From an uncultured Pelagibacteraceae bacterium (GTDB taxonomy: Bacteria; Pseudomonadota; Alphaproteobacteria; Pelagibacterales; Pelagibacteraceae): 64,000 nt of DNA. The position numbers were made by a program, and so were the translations under genes. Below the pieces are notes generated by a model. It had not been told where the DNA came from. It saw only the letters and a list, made by a program, of their open reading frames with translations, and did not search any database. Of the stretch, positions 20,276-26,843 are shown piece by piece (within the stretch, counting starts at the first letter, position 1; every line of letters starts with the position of its first letter). The stretch covers positions 36,714-100,713 of the forward strand of contig CACKXS010000003.1 of assembly GCA_902604305.1 (NCBI GenBank), written 5' to 3'.

Positions 20276-20671
20276 ATGCCAAATTTATATTTAAAAATTG
20301 ATATCGATACAGAACTGTTTACCGAAAGCGGTAAAAAGATGAAAGAAACTATTGAAAGAATTAATAATATAGTAATTCAATATAAAGGTTTTTCTGACGT
20401 AGAATTTAATTATGATATTTATGTTGATAAAGACGATTTTATAAAAGATTATGAGCTTACAATTAGTGAGAAATCACCTTATAAAATTAGGATTAAAGGA
20501 TTAGCAAAAGCTAAAGTTAAACCAGAATTAATTCAAGAGTTTAATATGGATAAAAAGAAAAATTTTGTTCTGTCCCAAGTTCATGTAAGTCCTTTTGAAA
20601 TATTACAAACAAAAAAAAGTAAAAAACCAAAAAAAATGGAATGTTTAGCTAGTATTAAGAAACCAAAGTAA
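20276..20671 (+). CDS. Unknown island protein
   Basis: 131 residues, cytoplasmic by appearance, with a lysine-rich C-terminal tail (QTKKSKKPKKMECLASIKKP) that could contact nucleic acid. The core (LYLKIDIDTELFTESGKKMK, and YDIYVDKDDFIKDYELTI) looks alpha/beta. Not recognised. Follows the nuclease-like gene by 52 bases and is convergent with the next gene (38-base gap, no terminator seen). Confidence 0.55.
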   Translation: MPNLYLKIDIDTELFTESGKKMKETIERINNIVIQYKGFSDVEFNYDIYVDKDDFIKDYELTISEKSPYKIRIKGLAKAKVKPELIQEFNMDKKKNFVLSQVHVSPFEILQTKKSKKPKKMECLASIKKPK

Positions 20672-20709
20672 TTGGTCTAATATTTCTTGTAAAATTTCAT
20701 CCAAAATTA

Positions 20710-21165
20710 TTATTTTATAGAAAGCTTAAGCTTAGCTATTTTTTCTTCAACCTCATTTATCGCCTTGTAAATTTGATCTTTTTCAGTTTTGCTAATTTCT
20801 TTTCCCATTGGACTATCAGGGCTCATTGCATCATGAGTTGTATCCATAAGATTGCCTACCCTACCACCTATTTTAATTAATGTGCTCGCAACATTTTCAT
20901 ATACATTTACTTTATTAAATTCATCCTCAAGTGTAAGAGAGAAATTATCAATAAACGGTGTACCTAGAGATTTTCTTTGCATTAAAATATCAAGTTTTAT
21001 TGCATCAATATAATGTAAATTATGATCTTTATCATCTGGGTCACTACATTTTCTAAAGTGAGAAATTGACTTATTGGTAATATTTTTTACTTCATCTTCT
21101 TCAAGTTTACTAATTACTTGCGAAAGAACATGCTCAACAGTTAAAGGTACACGAAGTTTTGTCAT
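20710..21165 (-). CDS. Possible DNA-binding partner protein of the island
   Basis: 151 residues. The first half (LTVEHVLSQVISKLEEDEVK, then ITNKSISHFRKCSDPDDKDHNL and the following IDAIKLDILMQ) resembles the layout of phage CII-like or Cro-like regulators, where a helix-turn-helix is followed by 'W.dPd....p...a..lD'. That is a weak visual likeness. The C-terminus is a predicted coiled coil (INEVEEKIAKLKLSI). It begins 3 bases after the RecB/Cas4-like nuclease gene, so the two are coexpressed. Regulator or nuclease accessory subunit are both possible. Confidence 0.45.
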   Translation of the reverse strand: MTKLRVPLTVEHVLSQVISKLEEDEVKNITNKSISHFRKCSDPDDKDHNLHYIDAIKLDILMQRKSLGTPFIDNFSLTLEDEFNKVNVYENVASTLIKIGGRVGNLMDTTHDAMSPDSPMGKEISKTEKDQIYKAINEVEEKIAKLKLSIK

Positions 21166-21168
21166 TTT

Positions 21169-21969
21169 CTATATAAATTCTTTTCCTGCATCTAAGTACA
21201 TACATTTTTCACAACTCTTATTAATTTCAGGAACATTGTCTAGTTCTAAAGTTTTTTTCATATCATTGATATTATCTTCTACCCAAGATGTATCTGTAAC
21301 GTACGGAACTAAAGTTATGGTAAAATTTAATTTTCCCTCAAAATTGTCAAAACTTTTTTCACCATTACATACATAAAAATACGAAGTATCTGAAACTTTA
21401 AAACCCATTTTTCTAAGAATATGGACATATATATCCATCTGTATTTTATAACCTTGGTGAAAAATACTTTCTAAATATGCTTTAGTTTCAACTTTGGTAT
21501 TACTTGATTGAGCCTTGTAATCTACTACAACTAATTCCTCTTTATCTAAATCATACCAAATATCATCTACTCCACCATGAATTTCTAAATTAGTGTCTTT
21601 ATCTAAATATGAAATTCCACCAGATAAAGAGTTTCTCCAATTATCTAATTCTTCATGCTGAAAAGGAATAAAATTAAGATTATGTTTCTTAAATATTGGG
21701 TGTGGTTTTTTTTGGCTTCTCAGTAAATCAAATTCTTTTTTAAGTAGCTCATCAACTGCAACATTTAATGACCAGCCAGGCATTCCTGGTTCTTTCAATC
21801 CCTTAACCCTATCAAGATAAAAACATCTTTTACAATCTAAAAAACTACTAAATTTTGATCGGCTAATTTTAAAAGGCTCATTGGTTCCTTTTTTATAAAC
21901 ACTTCCTTTTCGATTTCTTAAAGGATTTACTTCAACTAAATTACCTTTGCTATCTCTTTTTAAACCCAT
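21169..21969 (-). CDS. RecB/Cas4-like PD-(D/E)XK nuclease domain protein
   Basis: 266 residues with the ordered motifs of the RecB nuclease family: SRSKFSSFLDCKRCFYLDRV at the N-terminus (Ser/Cys motif, CKRC at 46-49), GGVDDIW (D135/D136), VVDYKAQ (D150-x-K152), QMDIYVHIL (Q177, Y181), and a C-terminal CEKC (253-256). Paired N- and C-terminal cysteines suggest an iron-sulphur clasp as in Cas4/AddB, though the spacing differs. No helicase part, and no CRISPR array or cas genes nearby. First gene of a two-gene unit with the 20710 gene. Likely acts on DNA ends; role unknown (defence, repair or element maintenance). Confidence 0.7.
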   Translation of the reverse strand: MGLKRDSKGNLVEVNPLRNRKGSVYKKGTNEPFKISRSKFSSFLDCKRCFYLDRVKGLKEPGMPGWSLNVAVDELLKKEFDLLRSQKKPHPIFKKHNLNFIPFQHEELDNWRNSLSGGISYLDKDTNLEIHGGVDDIWYDLDKEELVVVDYKAQSSNTKVETKAYLESIFHQGYKIQMDIYVHILRKMGFKVSDTSYFYVCNGEKSFDNFEGKLNFTITLVPYVTDTSWVEDNINDMKKTLELDNVPEINKSCEKCMYLDAGKEFI

Positions 21970-21983
21970 AAGTTTATCTTACT

Positions 21984-22013
21984 ATCTCTCCATGCTCTTG
22001 TCTTGCTCTTGTT
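21984..22013. repeat. Second island-end repeat, right copy
   Basis: ATCTCTCCATGCTCTTGTCT followed by TGCTCTTGTT; 27 of 30 positions match 17785-17814, same orientation. Contains GCTCTTG-TCTT-GCTCTTG, a short tandem. It lies about 125 bases inside the right 35-bp repeat, while its partner lies 80 bases inside the left one, as expected of sites placed by an integrating element. Confidence 0.65.
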
Positions 22014-22129
22014 TAAGAATTTAATTAAGTATTATTTTCAAATGTTATTATACAGCTAAATTAAAGGTATGTGATTTTATAGTATATTTAGACTACCTTG
22101 GATTACTATGGACTGACTTTAACTTCTAT

Positions 22130-22172
22130 CCCTCGGCTTTTAAGTCCTTTGTGTCTACCAATTTCACCACGA
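22130..22172 (-). repeat. tRNA-Leu fragment, right island boundary (attR-like)
   Basis: 22138-22172 is an exact 35-bp copy of the tRNA-Leu interior. Directly beside it, 22130-22137 reads CCCTCGGC, identical to the tRNA's acceptor 3' strand region at 17630-17637, so the piece resembles a tRNA-Leu whose variable and T arms were deleted. The 5' acceptor strand is missing (the sequence diverges at 22173). It ends 25 bases before the gcvP stop codon. It cannot form a functional tRNA. Confidence 0.8.
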
Positions 22173-22197
22173 TTCCTAAAAGTTTTTTCTTTTATTT

Positions 22198-25056
22198 TTA
22201 AGCTGCAGTATTTTTATATTCATCCATTGATGGACAAGAACAAAATAAATTTTTATCTCCGTATACATTATCCACTCTAGCTACTGGCGGCCAATATTTA
22301 AATGTTTTTAAGAATTCTGATGGATATGCAGCTTCTTCTCTTTCGTATTTATGATTCCATTTATTTGAGGCTAATTCAACATGAGTATGTGGAGCATTTT
22401 TAATTGGATTATCAATTTTATCAAATTCACCTGATTGAATTTTATCAATTTCTTCTTTAATTTTTTTCAGTGTTAAGCAAAATCTATTTATTTCTGATAA
22501 ATTTTCACTTTCTGTAGGTTCAATCATCATAGTTCCTGCTACTGGCCATGACATTGTTGGTGCATGAAAACCAAAGTCAATTAATCTTTTTGCAATATCT
22601 TCCTCGGTTATTCCTGTTTCTTTTTTTAATTTTCTAATATCAATAATACACTCATGAGCAACATTTCCACTTTTACCCTTATATAAAATTGGAAAATAAT
22701 CTTTTAACTTATGAGCAATATAATTCGCATTTAAAATTGCAACTTGAGAAGCTTTTTTTAATCCTTCTGATCCCATCATTTTAATATACATCCACGAAAT
22801 TGATAAAATACTTGCACTTCCCCAAGGTGCAGCAGAAACAGCTCCGATCCCAGTGGCAGGTCCACAATCTTTAATAACAGAATGTTTAGGTAAAAAACCT
22901 TCTAAATGTTTTTTGCATGCTATCGGCCCCATACCTGGTCCACCTCCTCCGTGTGGTATACAAAATGTTTTATGTAAATTAATATGGCAAACGTCTGGAC
23001 CAAATTTGCCAGGTTTTGCAATTCCTACTAATGCATTTAAATTTGCACCATCCATATAAACTTGACCTCCATGCTTATGAACAAGTTCACATATATCAGT
23101 TATCTTTTCTTCAAAAACACCGTGCGTTGAAGGATAAGTGACCATTAATGCGGCAAGATTATTTGAGTGTTCTTCAGCTTTATTTTTTAAATCTTCAAAG
23201 TCTACATTTCCATGTTGATCACATTTAACAACAACAACTTTCATGCCTACCATTTGTGCACTTGCAGGGTTTGTACCATGAGCTGAACTTGGTATTAAAC
23301 AAACATTTCGATTGTCTTCACGATTTTTTTCATGAAATTTACGAATAACCATTAAACCAGCAAACTCTCCTTGGGCTCCAGCATTTGGTTGTAATGATAC
23401 ACCTGAAAAACCTGTAATTGATCTAAGCCAATTTTTTAAATCTGTAAATAATTCTCTATAACCATCCATTTGTTCTACTGGAGAAAAAGGATGAGGTTGT
23501 GAAAATTCTTTCCATGTAATTGGTATCATTTCAGACACTGCATTTAATTTCATTGTACACGAACCCAATGCAATCATTGATTTATTTAAAGCTATATCTG
23601 AGTCTTCTAATCTTTTTAAATATCTAAGCATCTCTGTTTCTGAATGATAATTATTAAAGACAGGATGATCTAGATAGGTTGAGTTTCTTAATAAATTTTT
23701 AGGTAAATTAGATAAACTCTCGTTCATTGTTTCCTTTATCGTTTCAGAACAGTTAAAAATTTTTAATAATTGATTTGCTCTATAAAGATTTTTCCTCTCA
23801 TCAAAAGAAACTGCTAACATCTCAGAATTAACTTTTCTAATATTAACTCCTTGATCTAATGCATTTTTATAAATTTTATCTGTCTTATCTAAAGTTTTAA
23901 CTGTTACAGTATCAAAAAAATGATTTGAATAAAGTTCGTAACCTGATTGTTTTAACTTGTCTGCAAAATTTTTTGTTAATTGCGAAACGCTTTCTGATAT
24001 TTTTCTAATTCCTTTTGGACCATGATAAATTGCATAGGCTGCAGAAACTATTGCTAACAAAGCTTGAGCGGTACAAATATTACTAGTAGCTTTATCTCTT
24101 CTAATATGTTGTTCCCTTGTTTGAAGAGCAAGTCTGTAAGCTTTTTTTCCATGTCGATCTACTGAAACACCAACTATTCTTCCTGGCATTGATCTTTTGT
24201 ACTCATCTTTAGTAGCAAAAAATGCTGCATGTGGACCACCATATCCCATCGGTATGCCAAATCTTTGAGAGCTACCAACTGCAATATCTGCACCTAATTC
24301 TGCTGGCGTTTTTAATTTTGCTAAAGCTAGTAAGTCACAAACTAGTACAGCTTTACCATTATGTTTATGAATTTTACTTATAGCTTCACTTGGATCTTTA
24401 ATATCACCTAATGTTCCTGGATATTGAATAATACCACAAATAACTTCTTCTTTAATATCTTTATCTTCATCACCAACTATTATTTCTAATCCTAAAGGTT
24501 CTGCTCTTGTTTTAATAACTTCGATAGTTTGTGGATGACAATTTTTTGAAACAAAAATTTTTTTTGTTTTTGATTTAGTAATTCTATAACTTAAACCTAC
24601 TGCCTCAGCTGCAGCAGTACCTTCATCCAATAAAGATGCATTAGCAATATCCATTCCTGTAAAATCAATTACCATTTGTTGAAAGTTTAATAACATCTCA
24701 AGTCTTCCTTGAGCTACCTCTGGTTGATATGGTGTATAAGAAGTGTACCATCCTGGATTTTCTAAAATATTTCTTAATATTACATAAGGAGTATAAGTTC
24801 CATAGTACCCCATACCAATAAAACTAGAATATACTTTATTTTTTTTTGAAATGTTTTTTAGTTTTCTTAGTGCTTTATATTCAGAATTAGGATCACCAAT
24901 ACCTAAATCGTCTTTAAAAAGAATTTTTTCTGGTACAGTGTTTTTAATTAATTCATCTAGATTTTTAAATCCTAATTCTTGAAGCATTATATTTTGCTCT
25001 TCTTCTGAAGGACCAATATGCCTTTGAATAAAATCCTTTTGAGCGTTTTTTAACAT
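22198..25056 (-). CDS. gcvP: Glycine dehydrogenase (decarboxylating), P protein
   Basis: The PLP-dependent P protein of the glycine cleavage system, which decarboxylates glycine and passes aminomethyl to the lipoyl arm of GcvH. 952 residues, the single-chain form with both halves fused. The PLP lysine lies in NLHKTFCIPHGGGGPGMGP near residue 696; the N-terminal half begins with DFIQRHIGPSEEEQNIML. Its ATG follows directly on the gcvH stop. It ends 25 bases from the island boundary. Operon with gcvT and gcvH under the glycine riboswitch. Confidence 0.98.
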   Translation of the reverse strand: MLKNAQKDFIQRHIGPSEEEQNIMLQELGFKNLDELIKNTVPEKILFKDDLGIGDPNSEYKALRKLKNISKKNKVYSSFIGMGYYGTYTPYVILRNILENPGWYTSYTPYQPEVAQGRLEMLLNFQQMVIDFTGMDIANASLLDEGTAAAEAVGLSYRITKSKTKKIFVSKNCHPQTIEVIKTRAEPLGLEIIVGDEDKDIKEEVICGIIQYPGTLGDIKDPSEAISKIHKHNGKAVLVCDLLALAKLKTPAELGADIAVGSSQRFGIPMGYGGPHAAFFATKDEYKRSMPGRIVGVSVDRHGKKAYRLALQTREQHIRRDKATSNICTAQALLAIVSAAYAIYHGPKGIRKISESVSQLTKNFADKLKQSGYELYSNHFFDTVTVKTLDKTDKIYKNALDQGVNIRKVNSEMLAVSFDERKNLYRANQLLKIFNCSETIKETMNESLSNLPKNLLRNSTYLDHPVFNNYHSETEMLRYLKRLEDSDIALNKSMIALGSCTMKLNAVSEMIPITWKEFSQPHPFSPVEQMDGYRELFTDLKNWLRSITGFSGVSLQPNAGAQGEFAGLMVIRKFHEKNREDNRNVCLIPSSAHGTNPASAQMVGMKVVVVKCDQHGNVDFEDLKNKAEEHSNNLAALMVTYPSTHGVFEEKITDICELVHKHGGQVYMDGANLNALVGIAKPGKFGPDVCHINLHKTFCIPHGGGGPGMGPIACKKHLEGFLPKHSVIKDCGPATGIGAVSAAPWGSASILSISWMYIKMMGSEGLKKASQVAILNANYIAHKLKDYFPILYKGKSGNVAHECIIDIRKLKKETGITEEDIAKRLIDFGFHAPTMSWPVAGTMMIEPTESENLSEINRFCLTLKKIKEEIDKIQSGEFDKIDNPIKNAPHTHVELASNKWNHKYEREEAAYPSEFLKTFKYWPPVARVDNVYGDKNLFCSCPSMDEYKNTAA

Positions 25057-25437
25057 TTAACTGCTACTTTCTTTTGAAAATTTTTCATATTCTTCTCTAT
25101 TCATCAATGAATCCAATTCGGAGTTATCTTTGATCTTCAATTTAAAAAACCAAGCTGAACCTTCGGGATCTTCATTAATTTTTGAAGGATCATCCACAAT
25201 TGCTTGATTGGTATCCATAACTTCCCCACTTACCGGAGTATATACATCGCTTGCTGCCTTAGTTGACTCTACTACTCCTGCTGTTCCATCTTTTTCAACA
25301 TTAGATCCTTTTTCAGGAAGTTCTGCAAAAACTATATCTCCAAGCATTTCTGTTGCATGCTTTGTAATGCCTATGGTGGCTACATCTCCCTCTAAACTAA
25401 TCCACTCATGCTCCTTTGAAAATTTTACTTCACTCAT
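25057..25437 (-). CDS. gcvH: Glycine cleavage system H protein
   Basis: Lipoyl carrier of the glycine cleavage complex, 126 residues. The lipoylated lysine is K60 in [11 protein letters not shown]; the N-terminus [20 protein letters not shown] and the C-terminal SAWFFKLKI are standard H-protein sequence. It overlaps the gcvT stop by one base and is followed without gap by gcvP. Confidence 0.98.
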   Translation of the reverse strand: MSEVKFSKEHEWISLEGDVATIGITKHATEMLGDIVFAELPEKGSNVEKDGTAGVVESTKAASDVYTPVSGEVMDTNQAIVDDPSKINEDPEGSAWFFKLKIKDNSELDSLMNREEYEKFSKESSS

Positions 25438-26540
25438 TAATTTGCTCCTTTCACATAATTTTTTTTATAAAATGGTAACTCACAAATATTTGCTGGATAT
25501 TTTTTTCCTCTTACTTCAAGCAAAATCTTAGTATCTATTTTTGAAAATTCTTTATCAACATATCCCATAGCTATAGGTCCATTTATACTTGGACCAAAAG
25601 TTCCACTTGTGATTTCTCCAATTTGCTTGTCAGTTTCTTCAAAAATTTTTGTTTTTTCTCTCGCAATTAATCTACCTTCTGGTTTAATACCAACTCTTAT
25701 TTGGCTTGTTCCACTTTGAATTTGGTTAATAATTTTCTCAGATCCAACAAACCCTCCATTTGATAATCTTTCTTTTGATATTGCCCATTTAAGGTTTGCT
25801 TCAACTGGTGTTTTATTAATATCTAATTCATGACCATATAAACACAGTCCAGCTTCTAATCTCAAAGTATCTCTTGCTCCAAGTCCTATAAGTTGTGCTC
25901 CTTTATCAATTAATTTTTGAGTAAATTCTTCAGCAAAATTATTTAATATAGATATTTCGAATCCATCTTCGCCGGTATATCCAGATCTTGTCACAAATAA
26001 TCTTTGATTTTTAAAATCAATCCATTTGCCTGTCATAAAATTCAATTTCTCAACTCCATTTAAAACTGAGTTTAAAATTTCAACAGATCTAGGTCCTTGC
26101 AGTGCCACTAAAGCTCTTTCGTTTTCTAAAGTCATTTTAAAATTACCACCTAATAATTTCGATAAAATTTGAAAATCATTTTCTTTGCATGCTGCGTTTA
26201 ATATGATGAGATAACCTTCTTCAATTTTTGTGATTATCAAATCATCATATATTCCAGCCTCTTCATTCATTAAAAAACTATATTTTGAACTGTTTTGTTT
26301 TAAATTCTTTAAATCTAGTGGAAAAATTTTTTCAAGTTCTATAGTTAAATTTTCTCCTCCATAAATAAATAACTGACCCATATGAGAAACATCAAAAATT
26401 CCAGAATGTTTTCTTGTAAATTTATGTTCTTCAATAATACCTTTGCTATATTGTATGGGCATCTCATAACCAGCAAACTCGACAAACTTAGCTTGATTTC
26501 TTTGGTGAAGATTATTTAAAGATGTTTTTTTTGTTTCCAT
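25437..26540 (-). CDS. gcvT: Aminomethyltransferase, T protein
   Basis: Tetrahydrofolate-dependent T protein that releases ammonia and makes methylene-THF; about 367 residues. Conserved: [27 protein letters not shown] near the N-terminus, and [11 protein letters not shown]. The frame also permits ATG at 26552 and TTG at 26555. The ATG at 26540 was chosen because a GAGAG lies 5 bases upstream and because this codon sits in a 12-base stretch complementary to the riboswitch linker, as expected for the regulated start. The upstream ATG would add four residues and would use the AGAGG at the foot of aptamer 2. Confidence 0.95.
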   Translation of the reverse strand: METKKTSLNNLHQRNQAKFVEFAGYEMPIQYSKGIIEEHKFTRKHSGIFDVSHMGQLFIYGGENLTIELEKIFPLDLKNLKQNSSKYSFLMNEEAGIYDDLIITKIEEGYLIILNAACKENDFQILSKLLGGNFKMTLENERALVALQGPRSVEILNSVLNGVEKLNFMTGKWIDFKNQRLFVTRSGYTGEDGFEISILNNFAEEFTQKLIDKGAQLIGLGARDTLRLEAGLCLYGHELDINKTPVEANLKWAISKERLSNGGFVGSEKIINQIQSGTSQIRVGIKPEGRLIAREKTKIFEETDKQIGEITSGTFGPSINGPIAMGYVDKEFSKIDTKILLEVRGKKYPANICELPFYKKNYVKGAN

Positions 26541-26559
26541 ATTAACTCTCATCAACCCC

Positions 26560-26696
26560 CTCTGTCTTTTTGCCTGAGAGATTTGCTCCTTCGGCGAGAA
26601 TAATTCTCTTTCCAGAGTTAATATGTACGGTCCTTTTGCCTGAGAGTTTCCGGGGTGGTTGCTCCTTCGGCGCCAATAAAATTGGTCTCTCCCGTA
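26560..26696 (-). promoter_or_regulatory. Tandem glycine riboswitch of the gcvTHP operon
   Basis: Two glycine aptamers in tandem on the minus strand. Aptamer 1 spans 26696-26626 (closing stem TACGG/CCGTA) and aptamer 2 spans 26617-26560 (CTCTG/CAGAG). Both contain the conserved core elements GCCGAAGGAGCAA and CTCTCAGGCAAAA. Between aptamer 2 and gcvT there is no terminator; instead the linker 26625-26614 is perfectly complementary over 12 bases to 26549-26538, which contains GAGAG and the gcvT ATG. This pairing and the aptamer 2 closing stem share bases 26617-26614, so they exclude each other. Glycine binding should therefore open the start site (ON switch acting on translation). The mechanism is inference from complementarity. 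Confidence 0.95.
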
Positions 26697-26843
26697 TTAA
26701 TTTTAGTCTGTTCTAATTGTTGTAAATTGTCAAGGACTAAAAAACTAAAAAATATATTGAAAATTTTAGATTAAATAAATCAACAAACCTAGAAACTCGA
26801 TCCCTAAAAGATTTTTCATAATTATAAACTAACTGAATAATCT
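26697..26843 (-). promoter_or_regulatory. gcv promoter region
   Basis: A perfect minus-strand -35 TTGACA lies at 26733-26728, about 32 bases before aptamer 1. No good -10 was found at 16-18 bases (CAGACT at 17); TAAAAT lies at 22 bases. The remaining stretch, 26734-26843, down to the stop of the giant gene, is plain A/T-rich sequence in which nothing else, including no terminator, is seen. Confidence 0.5.

Larger units (their letters stand above)
17711..22137. mobile_element. Small genomic island integrated at tRNA-Leu
   Basis: About 4.4 kb bounded by a 35-bp exact direct repeat (one copy inside tRNA-Leu) and, just inside, by a second pair of about 30-bp repeats with three mismatches. It holds nine small genes in mixed orientation, mostly unrecognised, between housekeeping genes nadK and gcvP. 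No integrase, transposase, replication or capsid gene is visible, so it is either a decayed remnant or a non-autonomous element that depends on an integrase supplied elsewhere. The boundaries are directly seen; the mobility is inference. Confidence 0.75.

Noticed and set aside
21169-21969. RecB/Cas4-like protein as evidence for a CRISPR-Cas system
   Set aside because: No cas1, cas2, effector genes or repeat array in the window; Cas4-like folds are common outside CRISPR.
17845-22137. Island as a prophage
   Set aside because: No capsid, terminase, portal, tail, replication or lysis genes; size and content fit a small island or satellite better.
22098-22280. 60-residue plus-strand frame across the tRNA fragment and gcvP end
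   Set aside because: Overlaps the att-like repeat and the conserved gcvP C-terminus; no support for translation.
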